Assembly: GCA_030522415.1 (NCBI GenBank) | Contig: CM060112.1 | Location: 15,604,727-15,668,726, forward strand | DNA length: 64,000 nt | Direction of reading: 5' to 3' | DNA from: Channallabes apus | Lineage: Eukaryota > Chordata > Actinopteri > Siluriformes > Clariidae | Notes under the pieces: model-generated | What the model saw: the letters and a program-made list of their open reading frames with translations, nothing else | Told to the model about the DNA's origin: nothing | Databases searched by the model: none | Made by a program: the position numbers and the translations under genes | Part shown: in pieces, positions 1 to 10,841 of the stretch | How the letters are laid out: each line of letters starts with the position of its first letter | Numbering within the stretch: the first letter of the stretch is position 1

Positions 1-172
1 TGATGTAATTGGTCAGCATTTTTAAATGCATACCAGTTAAAATATATTTCTATTATATAATCCCATTCCTAGACAAGTCACCTTTTTAAACACACTTAGG
101 GTAGCATGCATAAACATGAATAAAAACACAACGTATTACACAAAGTAGTACAGGCTTATGCATGGTACTATG

Positions 173-173
<1 letters not shown>

Positions 174-219
<46 letters not shown>
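174..219. repeat. (AAT)n microsatellite
   Basis: About fifteen uninterrupted AAT triplets. The poly-Leu peptide read on the minus strand here is only this repeat. Confidence 0.95.
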
Positions 220-439
220 TTGTATTGGTTGGTACGCTATCCATCGCACCTGCACATGACGTCACGTCACACACTCCAGCAAGGACGTTTGAATAAATTA
301 GCATTTTCGGTTGATAAGGTTGTGATACGTAGACGAAGCTGTCCGTGATAGAGACTCAAGTTTCTGGCGAAATGTCACAACCAAGCACCAGCGAGAGGAA
401 GGTAACAGCACCAGGAAGGTAACAGGAATGATTATACAG

Positions 440-440
<1 letters not shown>

Positions 441-478
<38 letters not shown>

Positions 479-498
479 AGTATATATGTGTGTGTGTT

Positions 499-560
<62 letters not shown>
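441..560. repeat. Compound (AC)n-(TG)n-(TA)n-poly(T) repeat
   Basis: An AC run is followed by a short TATA bridge, a TG run, a TA run and about thirty T residues. The adjacent AC and TG blocks are self-complementary and could form a hairpin. The poly-T end could be the reverse-strand A tail of an old retroposon, but no body is recognisable. Confidence 0.9.
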
Positions 561-561
<1 letters not shown>

Positions 562-975
562 GATTAACCACTTGGATTAATCATTCATATTCTGACAGCA
601 CTAATGTTTATTGTAGACAACCATACAAGGGTAATTGTTACTAAGCCTGCCCTGGGTACGCTAATGTTCTTGTATGTTGCTTTCACAGATTCCTGCAGCT
701 AAGCTTGGATGTACATTTACATTCCAATAAAGGTTACTGATGACACACCTCTGAAGTTTGACTTTTTGCAGCATTAAAATACTTATAGACAACTACGTAG
801 TTATCATATCTTCTGCTCCATAAAACATGTTAATGCTCAGTAGTACACATATGTGGTTCTTTAATGTATTTGCATTGTACTAAAATGCATTCTTTTTCAA
901 TTGCCATATACAGTATCCCAAATCACTATGGCCGTTAAAATACAACAAAAAAAACAGATTTTCTTTTCTTTTTTT

Positions 976-1050
976 TATGAGGTGTTAGTGTACAGTAGTA
1001 TATGAGGTGTTAGTGTACAGTAGTATATGAGGTGTTAGTGTACAGTAGTA
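976..1050. repeat. Three perfect 25-bp tandem repeats
   Basis: Three identical 25-bp units, each beginning TATGAGGTGTTAG and ending CAGTAGTA, lie head to tail at 976, 1001 and 1026. Perfect identity points to recent local expansion. The array sits just before the truncated end of the hAT fragment that follows. Confidence 0.97.
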
Positions 1051-1080
1051 TACAGGCCCGTGGCACAGCCTAAGCTTTTA

Positions 1081-1270
1081 TCCTTAATGCTTTTTCCCCC
1101 CTCATGTTACTTTTACTTTTATACGTTAAGTAGTTTTGAAACCAGTACTTTTACACTTTTACTTGAGTAAAAAGCTTGAGTTGATACTTCAACTTCTAAA
1201 GAAGTCTTTTTAAACCCTAGTATCTATACTTCTACTCAAGTAATGAATGTGAATACTTTTGACACCACTG
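1081..1270 (-). mobile_element. Truncated Tol2-like hAT MITE
   Basis: About 190 bp match one half of the complete elements at 5652 and 28607: a series of ACTTTTACTT and AAGTA motifs ending in the terminal inverted repeat TTTTGACACCACTG. Homology begins at about 1080, close to the position of the internal G/C run in the complete copies, and the other half is absent. Non-autonomous, with no coding capacity. Confidence 0.8.
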
Positions 1271-1280
1271 GTACTATGGG

Positions 1281-1298
1281 ATAATAATAATAATAATA

Positions 1299-1333
<35 letters not shown>
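1281..1333. repeat. (AAT)n microsatellite
   Basis: AAT triplets with one AGT interruption, starting just beyond the terminal repeat of the hAT fragment. Confidence 0.95.
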
Positions 1334-1334
<1 letters not shown>

Positions 1335-1335
1335 T

Positions 1336-1560
1336 TGTAGATCTGTTGAAATTGGAGGTCAAGTCCACATCTTGAACTCTTTGTTCCTCAAACTGAAGAA
1401 GTTCTGTATTGTGGCAGTGCGCACTTTGTAGCTGAAAGTGGCTATTGCCAATAAATAAGACTGTTACCATGTAACTGTTATCCAAAGTTTAGGTAGGTGG
1501 TATGGGTCAAAATAACATCCACATGAATGCCCAAGGACAGTATAACGGTGCCAAGAGCAT
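1336..1560 (-). pseudogene. Tc1-like transposase remnant (lineage A)
   Basis: The sequence matches, as I remember it, the reverse strand of a widespread vertebrate Tc1-like transposase, and it resembles the better copy at 6160-7066. The shared landmark GGTAGGTGGT is present, followed by the segment that encodes a His-Val-Asp-Val block in intact relatives. It is full of indels and has no open frame. Lineage assignment rests on memory of the family. Confidence 0.7.
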
Positions 1561-2204
1561 CACAAAGAAACAACAATCTAGTATAAAGTATTCATAAATG
1601 CATTGGAAGCCTGAAATAAACTTCCAGTCGTTCATTTCCATTGAGACGTAATATACGATGTGAATTTGATCATAATCTGACAATCTTTTTTTTTTATTTA
1701 TTATTTTTTTTTTTTACAAAGTACTGACACTGGAGACTAAATAAAGTGTCCCAGAATTTAATGTATAAAAACAGTAGCATATTAAAACAAGTAAATGACT
1801 ATCAACTTGTGATTTGAATCATAGGCTGAAATAGAAAATTAATCTTTTGACAAGTCATAATGAATCATGAGGAATTTAACCAACGATGTACCATGGGTTT
1901 CCTGGAGTGTTTAGGGACTAATAAAGGACTAGAATGTTATGTTCTACCCTAAATGTGTTTTGGATTTAAAGTTGCTTTTTTTTAATCTGCTATTTAATTT
2001 TAGGAAAATGGGACTTTTGTTATGTTATTACAGTAAGAATTACAATATTTATTTGATACAATCTCTGTCAACTAAAGTGAATTATTCCTGTGTGTCTTTG
2101 CAGCATTCTTACATTGATTTGTCCTCAAATTTTTATTACTCCTGTCATAAAACAATGAATTAACTTGTGTATAAACAGACTTAGACATAAACATATCCAT
2201 AGAC
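1561..2204. other. AT-rich non-coding stretch, no feature recognised
   Basis: Unique AT-rich sequence with short A and T runs. No terminal repeats, tRNA-like boxes or exon-like open frame are seen. Confidence 0.5.
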
Positions 2205-2338
2205 AAACACTCACCCACGCACACAATGAAACACCCACCCACACACGTATACACACACACACGTATACACACACACACGCACACGTATACACACACACAC
2301 ACACGTATACACACACGCACACACACACAACACACACA

Positions 2339-2400
<62 letters not shown>
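2205..2400. repeat. Compound (CA)n with CGTATA interruptions
   Basis: A (CA)n tract is broken several times by CGTATA, giving a rough 16-20 bp higher-order period, and ends in about thirty-five pure CA dinucleotides (2342-2400). The Cys-Val and Thr-His open frames here are artefacts of the repeat. Confidence 0.95.
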
Positions 2401-2403
<3 letters not shown>

Positions 2404-2743
2404 CTTGGACAGAATCGGTGAGTCAGTCAGTTACAAGACAGATCAGTAAAAGCCAGTGAGGTATGAAATGTGAGTATTCAGGCCAGCTTCATATTAACTG
2501 TGTTTGACTGTTGCTCATAATCATTCATATAGACACTTTATGAAATCAGTCAATGTAAGCATGTAAACAAAATTTACTGTAAATGAGTGAACTGTAGTTG
2601 TGAATTGAGATTTTAATACAAAGACGTGAATCACAATACTACATTAAATTCAGTATCAATTAACCTAGCAGCAGCACGGCCCCCTTAAGGCTTTCAGTGA
2701 AAGCATTACATTTCTCAATAATAAATAAATTTATTAAAAAACA

Positions 2744-2744
<1 letters not shown>

Positions 2745-2786
<42 letters not shown>
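2745..2786. repeat. (AAT)n microsatellite
   Basis: About fourteen AAT triplets in AT-rich DNA. Confidence 0.95.
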
Positions 2787-2787
<1 letters not shown>

Positions 2788-2877
2788 ATAAATATACCCC
2801 TATATGAACAAACCCCTTTCATATGTAACAACTGTGTATTTTGGACCTGAGGAAGCTAATATATATGTACAATAACA

Positions 2878-3170
2878 GGTGGGACTGTGGTTTAGTGGTT
2901 AGCGCCTATTTTTTGTCAGGTGGCACCTCCAGGGTCCACGGTTGATTTCCACCTACAGTGTAAAGACATGCAGATTAGGTTAATTGGCATTACCAAATTG
3001 CCCATAGGGTGTGAATGAGCATGAGTCTGTGTATGTGTATGTGTGTGTACCCTGCAATGGATTGGAACCCCATCCAGGGTCTACTCAGCCTCGTGCCCTA
3101 AGTAACATGGGATAGGCTCCAGGCCCCAGCAACCCTGTACACAGGATAAAGCAGTATAGATTATGAGTAA
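2878..3170 (+). mobile_element. Old tRNA-derived SINE (main family)
   Basis: The head GGTTTAGTGGTTAGCGCC is an RNA polymerase III A-box-like segment. The body carries the family landmarks: GACATGCAGATTAGG, a TG-rich middle, TGGATTGGAACCCC and GGGATAGGCTCCAGGCCCC. The middle of the head is deleted relative to the 7315 copy and many sites differ, so the copy is old. Inactive and non-coding. Confidence 0.85.
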
Positions 3171-3179
3171 GAGTAAGTG

Positions 3180-3207
3180 AGTGAGAGAGTGAGTGAGTGA
3201 GTGAGTA

Positions 3208-3264
<57 letters not shown>
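3180..3264. repeat. (GAGT)n-(AAT)n compound microsatellite
   Basis: A GAGT/GTGA run at the SINE tail passes into about eighteen AAT triplets. It probably grew from the simple-sequence tail of the preceding SINE. Confidence 0.9.
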
Positions 3265-3265
<1 letters not shown>

Positions 3266-3524
3266 TAGGGAAGATGCTATGTTGTCATCAGCCCTTTATT
3301 TGGTCAGGTGTCTGGATCCTTCTTGATAGCTGCCAGGTCACACTCAGACCTAAAAACAAAAAAAACAAAAAAATCACTTTCATGCAAATCACATGAAAAT
3401 TCAGTTACAAATAAGTTGATGTAATATGTTCATGTTAAGAATGTATGGCCAACTGCAGTTTTAGTATAACTGATATGCGGATAATTTTTGACTCACCCTT
3501 GTATTTTCTTAGTTTCTAATGCAG

Positions 3525-3526
<2 letters not shown>

Positions 3527-3559
<33 letters not shown>

Positions 3560-3638
3560 GTTATTATTATTATTGTTACTATTATTGTTACTATTATTGT
3601 TATTATTATTATTATTGTTGTTATTATTATTATTATTA
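3527..3638. repeat. Imperfect (ATT)n microsatellite
   Basis: Roughly thirty-seven ATT units with GTT and ACT variants. The Ile-rich open frame over it is not a gene. Confidence 0.95.
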
Positions 3639-4133
3639 AATTTGGCTTTGGGTTCTGTGAGGTGGATTTTAAATAGTTTGTTTTAGTAGGTCATGTTTTT
3701 TCTTTTTTTTTTTGGCATATTTTTCTTGAACTTTAATCAGAGCTGTAATGCTATTTGTTTAAGTACCAGAGTGCACCTATGATGGACAGTTATTGCAGAA
3801 CCTCTACAGTGTTTTTCAATGGTATTACATTTTTAGCATTCATTTAAACAAAAAAAAAACAAAAGATTGTCTCACCGCATCTTCATTTTTTAGGTTACAT
3901 TAGCTTACAGCACAGCTATATTCACTGTGTTGCTGAGACCGTGACAACTTTTAATGTGGAGTTGACACTGTGAATCAATCAACACCTTACAGTTTACTAC
4001 ACGTCACTTATATAAACATATACTGTATGAATTTCAACCAGGGATTCTTTCTCCTCACTTCCAAAAACATGGGGCAGAGAATCATTCCAGTACACCCATG
4101 AATAAAATGCTGGATTGCCAATAATACAGTATA
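3639..4133. other. Non-coding stretch, nothing recognised
   Basis: Unique AT-rich sequence with no repeat landmarks, exon-like frame or structural RNA visible. Confidence 0.5.
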
Positions 4134-4135
4134 TA

Positions 4136-5262
4136 CACTCACTGGCTACTTCATGAGGTACACCTGTTCACCTGTGCATCTAATCATCCAATTAAATTGC
4201 AGCAATTCAATTAAGTTACACATGTAGACAGGGTCAAGATGATCTTCTGAAGTTCAAATTGAGCATCAGAATAGGGAAGAAAAGTGACTTGAGTGACTTT
4301 GAACATGGCAGACAGGCTGGTCTGAGGATTTATGAAACTTGCTGATCTACTGGGATTTTCATGCACTTTCATGGGATTTTCATGCATTTTCATGGGATTT
4401 CATCTAGGGTTTCCAGAGAATGGTCTATAAAGGAGAAAATATCCAGTGAGTAGCAGTTCTCTGGGCAAAAATGTCTTGTTGATGCCAGAGGTCAGAGGAG
4501 AATGGCCAGACTGGGTCGAGCTGATAGAAAGGCAACAGTAACTCAAATAACATCTTATTAAACCTTAGGTACACAGAAGAGTATCTATGAACACACAGCA
4601 TGTCTAACCTTGAAGCAGATGGGCCACAGCAGCAGAAGAACACACTGGGCAGCACTCCTGTCAGGTAAGAGCAGGAAACTTATTCGCATGGGTTGACCAA
4701 AATTGGACAATGTAATATTAGCAAAACATTGGCAGGTCTGACAAGTCTGGATTTCTGCTGCAAGATTTAGAAGGTTGGGTCAGACTTTGGCATAAACAAC
4801 ATTAAAGCATGGATATTTTTCTGCCTTGTATCAACGGTTCAGGCTGCTGCTGATGGTGGTGTAATGGTGTGGGGAATATTTTCATGGCAAACTTTGGGCC
4901 CCTTAGTACCAATTGAGCATTATTTGCTATTGTTGCTGACCATGTCCATGCATAATTATCCATGTCACAAAGCTAAAATCATCTCAAACTGGTTTTGTTG
5001 AACATGACAATGAGTTCACTTTGCTAAAATGGCCTTCACAGTCACCAGAAGATCTGATGTGGTGTAATGGAAGATTTGCATCATGGATGTGCAGCTAACA
5101 AATCTGTAGCAACTGTGTCTTGTCAATATGGACCAAATTCTATAAGGAATGTTTAAAGCACCTTGTTGAATCTACGCTTGTGTTGCCATAAGCTCTGAAG
5201 GCTTTTTTTTAATTGTTCAACCAATTACTAACAATTTGTACCTAATACAGTGGCCAGGAATG
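4136..5262 (+). pseudogene. Decayed Tc1-like element, transposase on plus strand (lineage B)
   Basis: The ends are TA-CACTCACTGGC and ACAGTGGCCAGGAATG-TA, near-inverted repeats flanked by TA as in Tc1/mariner. Inside, the order of an intact relative is recognisable: the GGGAAGAAA start region, a helix-turn-helix segment, GCCAGAGGTCAGAGGAGAATGG, GTATCAACGGTTCAGGCTG, and the segment for the second catalytic Asp near 5000. Several deletions and a local triplication of CATGGGATTTTCATGC (about 4355-4400) break the frame. Dead transposase. Family recognised from memory. Confidence 0.85.
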
Positions 5263-5651
5263 TATATTTTATTGCCCACATGTATTGCAAAATCTTGTTG
5301 TAAGTATAATAGTGGTACAGTTGCCTGATTTTTGGTTTGTTTTTCGAGAAAGCTTGAAAGCATGAAAGGCACAGTTCACGACTGGTCACAGGGTTGCTTT
5401 TCACATCCACCCTCACACACACTAATAAATATACAGTATGTCCATGCTAACGATGTTCCAGTAATTGAACAAAAACATCATTGTTCTTCAAAAGGATTAT
5501 TTTACTTCAAATCCATCATTTGGGTGGAAGGGTTATACGTTTAAAGTAATCTCATCCTTCAATATCACACTACTGTTAAAATTGAGGAAAACTTGTTAAT
5601 CTTCCCATGATGTAAAGAAACGTTTAGATGATCGTTTTACTGATCCATAAG

Positions 5652-6058
5652 CAGTGGTGTCAAAAGTATTCACATTCATTACTTGAGTAGAAGTATAGAT
5701 ACTAGGGTTCAAAAATACTTCTTTAGAAGTTGAAGTATCAACCCAAGCTTTTTACTTAAGTAAAAGTTTAAAAGTACTGGTTACAAAACTACTTAAAGTA
5801 AAAAAGTAAAAGTACCGTGAGGGGCGACAAAAGCATCAAGGTCTTGCTTTCTGATCATGCGACCGCGGGGGTGGGGGGTGGGGGGTGGGGGGTGCGCGTT
5901 CTGATCATAAAAATAGAGTAACAAGGCTATTTTTAAAATGTAAGGAGTAGAAGTAAAAAGTCGGCTGAAAAATTATTACTCCAGTAAAGTATAGATACCC
6001 AAAATTTCTACTTAAGTAAGGTAACGAAGTATTTGTACTTCGTTACTTGACACCTCTG
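5652..6058. mobile_element. Complete Tol2-like hAT MITE with 8-bp target duplication
   Basis: Terminal inverted repeats are CAGTGGTGTCAA and TTGACACCTCTG. Flanks are TCCATAAG (5644-5651) and TCAATAAG (6059-6066), an 8-bp target duplication with one mismatch, as expected for hAT. The interior is a run of AAGTA/TACTT motifs like the subterminal repeats of Tol2, with a G-rich core at 5866-5893. At 407 bp it has no transposase and would have moved in trans. Confidence 0.9.
5866..5893 (+). repeat. G-tract cluster, potential G-quadruplex
   Basis: Four runs of five or six G separated by single T residues lie at the centre of the hAT element, a pattern that fits a stable short-loop quadruplex. The sister copy at 28607 has a pure C run at the same place. 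Confidence 0.8.
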
Positions 6059-6159
6059 TCAATAAGTACCTGTTTGAATCTTTGAAACTGTTTATACGAG
6101 TTAATGTGATAAAGTAACAGGGCGAAGTGAATGTACAACCGAAATGAAGTATAATTTCA

Positions 6160-7066
6160 TGGCATGGATTCTTTAAGACCCCTGAAGATATGTTGTGTTG
6201 TCTGACGCCAAAATGTTGAATGATGAAGTCCTGTACATTGCGAGGTCAACTGCATTTGTTTGTCCAGAACAAAGATGTTCATTTGGACTGGGATTTGGTG
6301 TAACTTGGGGGCCAAGTCAACATTGTAAAAACCTGAACAATTTTGCAGTGTGGCAGGGTGCATTATCCTGCTTAAAGATGAAACTGTCATTAAAAAGATT
6401 AATGAGCTGCAAAAATATTTAGGTAGGTGGTGAATGTCAAAACAAAATCTGGACACATGGAAGGACCCAAGATTCCCCATTGACTCCACCACTTTGTCTA
6501 ACATCTATCCTGGTGCCATCTTTTCCCAAGAGAAGCAATAAACATGCACCTGGCTTTCCACATGATATACTGTAAAGGAAAACATGATCTATCAGACAAG
6601 GCCAGCTCAAGTACTTTTGGCAGAGAAAAGGGGTCAGCATGGGCACTGTGACTGACCTGCACCTACCCAGCCCCATACACAGCAAGCTGTGGTGCACTGT
6701 TTCTTCTGAAACCTTCCGATTCAAAGTCAACCTTTTCAGCACAGTAGCTCTTCTGTGGGATCAGACCAGGTGGGCTGACCTGTGTGGGCTCCACCCACAC
6801 ATCAATGCTCCTTGAGTACCCATGCCTTTGTCATCAGTTTACCAGTTGTCCTTCCTCAAACCACTTTCGCTAGGTACTAACTACTGGATACCTGAAACAC
6901 CCCACAAGACCTGTGGTTTTGGAGATGCACTGACCCAATCGTCTAGCTATTACAGTTTGGCCCTTGTCAAAGTGCTTCCAACACATCCATTTTGAGAAAG
7001 AACTTTTCGCCCCACCCCTTTACAGGTACTACTGCAAATAAATAATGAAGGTTATTCACATAAACC
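6160..7066 (-). pseudogene. Decayed Tc1-like transposase (lineage A)
   Basis: Read on the minus strand, the Tc1 order is visible: a helix-turn-helix segment (about 6850-7000) with the motif encoding a Lys-Gly-Gln-like stretch, the CCCATGCTGACCCC block near 6640, the catalytic Asp region (TGGCCTTGTCTGATAGATC, about 6590) and the C-terminal segment near 6200. Two broken frames (6157-6504 and 6437-6742) remain. The C-terminal end with its terminal repeat is missing. Not functional. Confidence 0.85.
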
Positions 7067-7088
7067 ATACACACATTTATGACGGTCC

Positions 7089-7290
7089 CATGGTGGCATA
7101 GGTGTTAGCACTGTGCACCCACACCTTCAGGGTCAAGGGTTCAATTCCCAACTTGAGTCAGTTCCCACCTTCTCCCAGTGCTTGGTGGGTTTCCTTACTG
7201 TACTCTGCTTTTCCTCCCACAGCCCTGGAACAGGATCCAGATTTCTCTTCAACCCTGTACTGCAAACCGGTACAGAAAATGAATAAATGA
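7089..7290 (+). mobile_element. Old SINE (main family), internally deleted
   Basis: A head-like GGTGTTAGCACTGTGCACC, GGTTCAATTCCCAAC (B-box-like), GCTTGGTGGGTTTCCTT and a tail ending CAGAAAATGAATAAATGA match the main SINE family. The CA-rich middle is deleted. It lies 24 bp before a younger copy on the other strand. Confidence 0.75.
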
Positions 7291-7314
7291 ACACATTTAT
7301 GACACTTGTTTTTA

Positions 7315-7689
7315 TTCATTCATTCATCTTCTATACCGCTTAATCCTGTGTTCAGGGTCGCGGGGGACCTGGAGCCTATCCCAGGAGACTTCGGGCACTA
7401 GGCGGGGTACACCCTGGACAGGGTGCCAATCCATCGCAGGCACACACACATACACACACTCACACACCCAATCACACACTACGGGCAATTTAGGAACGCC
7501 AATTAGCCTAATCTGCATGTCTTTGGACTGTGGGAGGAAACCGGAGTACCCGGAGGAAACCCACCAAGCACGGGGAGAACATGCAAACTCCATGCACACA
7601 GAGACGGGAATCGAACCTGGCCGGGGAATCGAACCCAGACCCTGGAGGTGCAAGGCGACAGTGCTAACCACTACACCACCGCGCCGCCT
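7315..7689 (-). mobile_element. Near full-length tRNA-derived SINE (main family)
   Basis: On the minus strand it reads GCGGCGCGGTGGTGTAGTGG (A box), then two B-box-like GTTCGATTCC/CTCGATTCC segments 18 bp apart, a unique body, a GTGTGTATGTGTG middle and a tail of ATGA repeats. A 12-bp target duplication CACTTGTTTTTA lies at 7303-7314 and 7690-7701, showing target-primed insertion. The duplicated B box marks a subfamily (compare 46924). Transcribed by RNA polymerase III if active; no protein. Confidence 0.93.
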
Positions 7690-7701
7690 CACTTGTTTTT
7701 A

Positions 7702-9742
7702 AATTATTCATTTTACCTTACATTACTAGATATGTTTAAATGTAAAATAATTGTGAATCCCACAAACAACCGACCAATCATGAATTCTGTTTCATTCATC
7801 TGCTTATTATGAAACAATAAGTAATTTCTTCAAATTTTGGGAAGCCGGTAAGCATCAATCTTCTACATAAGGCTCTCTGGATAACCAAATATACGTAGAT
7901 TTGGCGGTACTAAAAGAAGCTCAAGATTTAAGTCAATGTGCCATTGCTTTCAGCAGGATTTGGTAAGCAGCACAGCTTTTTTTTTTATAATAAATATCCT
8001 CTGATTGCACCTTTCATTTATTTATTTTGTCTATATTGCATACTTTATCAAGCCATCATGGGATCGACTTGCCAGAAAATCAGACCCATTCATCTGCTTC
8101 CTTGTGATGGATTGGCGCTCGTCATCTGCTGAACTTGTCTTTTTTTTTGTACTCGGAGAGGAGGAAGTCCTGGCACAGAGCACTCTTTCAGCCCAGTCAT
8201 GCTCTGTCTGGGGTCACACCCCCTTCCCCAACCCTCCCAGCTACTTCCTCACTTTATCACGACCCCCTTTACTACCACCACACACACATACCCTAACCCT
8301 ACCACCCGAAAACCACCCTCCTTTGGACCAGACCTTAGAAGTTCCTTAGAAGGAACGTATAATTTGTGGGGTTTTTAAAAAATAATTTTTTATGATCTTT
8401 TTGGGAATGTAAGGCTAGGCATATTAAGATCTATGCTCGGCTCCACTGCACAACGCATCGTGGTGTGTGTACTGGCGTTCGGGTGCAACATGGTTAGCAC
8501 ATTTCTCGTTCGCACGTTCGCTCGCTCACACTTTTAAGCACAGATGCACGCTAAGATACACACAGAGACTGACACATAAAGCTGCAGTCTGGTACAATGT
8601 GCTGTGTCCTAAATGCACTTAGCACATTCCGAGTTCAACAGTATCAGAAATTGCGGAGGGGAAGCGAAGAAGGCTTTCTAACCAAATTGCACCGAGTTCC
8701 CGAGTGCCAGATGACCTCCGGTATATAAGCGTGTATATTTATATAAAGCCAGGCATATTAAAAATTGATACACAATAAAAGGCAAAGCTAAAATGTGAGT
8801 CGGTTATGAAACCTTTGTGTCAAGTTAACAGTATCTTGTTATTTTTCGCTCTTCCTTTTGGATATCACCATTTCTCCAGAGCAGTCCTTCTTAACGAAAT
8901 AACACCTTCTCCTACACCTCTGTCTCACACACATACACACAAATCAGGGCATGTGGTTATTTTAGAATATGTGTATAATTTTTTTTTCAAGGCCAGGTGT
9001 GAAATGTGTGTTCATTAAAAGTGACAAAGACCTGATTTTTCGAGAAAAAAAAAAAAAAAGAGAGAGAGAGAAAGAAACTGCTCACAGGCAGTGCAGAGAG
9101 CTAATGACAGAGATGCAGGCGGAGATGGAGGAGGGGTGCGGCAGGCCATTCTGGAGCACGCCGCTTTGTTTTGACACCACCATGCAGCGACGGATCACGC
9201 TCGCTCACCTTAACGCTCGCTTTATGGCTGTCACCCTGCAAACACACACCTCTCCGATTTACTAATACACACTAGCCTGTGATTTACTGCTCGCAAGCCA
9301 TCGTCTCACATCTGGTAGCATTTGTCCATGTAGATTTATTGTTATTACCTCCTCACGAAGGCTGCAATCATGCTATGGTGAAATGAATAGTTACAGCATG
9401 GTGGAACATGTAATAAATGTGTGACAAACAATCTACTAGAGGTTTGTTATCTTAAGGATATGACATCATTGTTACTTGTGATTCAGTTTGTCCATTAGCA
9501 ATAGCTGGTTAAGTTTTGGCTTTAAGTAGGATTTGGGTCAGAGCTTCTGTGCAACGCCTTTTACATTTTACTGTATCTTTATTATAGGTTTATGTATGCA
9601 TTCTATAAACAATAAAAGCTCAAAAGTTTTCATGTTCAAGTGCTGTTTGCTTTAGAGAAAAAAATTATATGAAATACTGAATAATATTATTGCAGCTTTA
9701 CTGTATGTTTCTTTTACCACTTGTGTTTAGATTATATTATAT
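7702..9742. other. Mostly unique non-coding stretch
   Basis: No gene is recognised. It includes a C-rich part (8210-8340), a stretch with several CG dinucleotides (8440-8720), a poly-A/GA run (9046-9070) and AT-rich DNA after 9300. Short open frames lack family resemblance. The moderate-complexity part at 8440-8720 and 9080-9260 could hold regulatory DNA, but nothing specific supports it. Confidence 0.4.
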
Positions 9743-9900
9743 TATTATATTAGATTATATTATATTAGATTAGATTAGATTAGACTTTATTGTCATTGTG
9801 CAAAGCACATGTACAGAGCCAATAACATACAGTACAGTTTATGGGGAAATATACATCATTATAAGGAAAATAAGTTATATAGTGCTAAATTGTTTAGAAT
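9743..9900 (-). mobile_element. 3' end of a truncated retroposon with pentamer tail
   Basis: Read on the minus strand, CAATGACAATAAAGTC is followed by AATCT pentamers (9765-9783) that degenerate into ATAAT repeats. A short LINE or SINE 3' end with AATAAA and a short tandem tail is typical of fish retroposons. No coding part remains. Confidence 0.65.
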
Positions 9901-10003
9901 AACAATCCACCCTAAAGTAAAAAAAATTAAATAAATAAATAAATAACTTTTAAAAAATCAAAGTTGCACAAAGAGCACAAATTATTATTATTATTATTAT
10001 TCA

Positions 10004-10372
10004 TTCATTCATTAATTTTCTATAACGCTTAATCCTGTGTTCAGGGTCGCGGGGGACCTGGAGCCTATCCCAGGAGACTTCGGGCACTAGGCGGGGTACA
10101 CCCTGGACAGGGTGCCAATCCATCGCAGGGCACACACACATACACACACTCACGCACCCAATCACACACTACAGGCAATTTGGGAACGCCAATTAGCCTA
10201 ATCTGCATATCTTTGGACTGTGGGAGGAAACCGGAGTACCCGGAGGAAACCCACCAAGCACGGGGAGAACATGCAAACTCCATGCACACAGAGACGGGAA
10301 TCGAGCCTGGCCGGGGAATCGAACCCAGACCCTGGAGGTGCAAGGCGACAGTGCTACACCACCGCGCCGCCT
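10004..10372 (-). mobile_element. Near full-length SINE (main family)
   Basis: Very similar to the 7315 copy, including the doubled B box and the CCGCGCCGCC head. A small deletion in the A box removes AACCACT. Both ends abut TATTATTATTATTCATT-like DNA, so the copy probably inserted into an (ATT)n tract and duplicated it. Confidence 0.92.
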
Positions 10373-10833
10373 ATTATTATTATTATTCATTCCTTTATAC
10401 AACTTGCCTGTATTAAACTGAATTTAGTAATTCCTTGAAATGCTTATATAATGGTTCATGAGTAAACTTTTCAGAGTATCAGCCCTAACCATAGTGTAGT
10501 AAGTGTAACTTCTGCATTGTTAAGACGAGATATGTCCCCTAATATTTATACTAGGCCGGTCACCTCTAACTGTCTGGTTCGTCGACCTGTGCCATTCCTA
10601 TACATAACTATGATCATTCAGTATGCCACTTTAATAAAATACTCAAAAGTAATACACTGTCCAAGACACCATATTTTTAGTTTAGTTTCTGGTAACATTT
10701 TAATGTCTCTTTGTTTTCTGACCATGCTTTAAACTGCAAGGCAGGTATACGTATGTGACATAACTATTAATTGTAATCTGCATTTTGTCAATGGACTGTA
10801 AAGCAAGGCACAAAACAAGCACAACCACTATCA
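10373..10833. other. Unique non-coding stretch
   Basis: No recognisable element. A short open frame (10517-10732) has no family resemblance and no exon signals I would trust. Confidence 0.45.
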
Positions 10834-10841
10834 CTCTTTAC

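Larger units (their letters stand above)
1..973. other. AT-rich non-coding stretch, no gene
   Basis: No exon-like or recognisable gene sequence is seen. The stretch holds an (AAT)n run, a compound CA/TA/poly-T repeat and otherwise unique AT-rich DNA. The predicted short peptides are translations of the simple repeats. Confidence 0.6.

Noticed and set aside
2072..2459. Overlapping Cys-Val and Thr-His open frames
   Set aside because: All are translations of the (CA)n tract in different frames and strands.
7324..7702. A 122-codon minus-strand and a 61-codon plus-strand open frame, repeated at 10065, 26772, 37369, 46884, 61767 and 62640
   Set aside because: They are translations of SINE copies; frames exist on both strands and shift with each indel. 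No sign of a real protein family.
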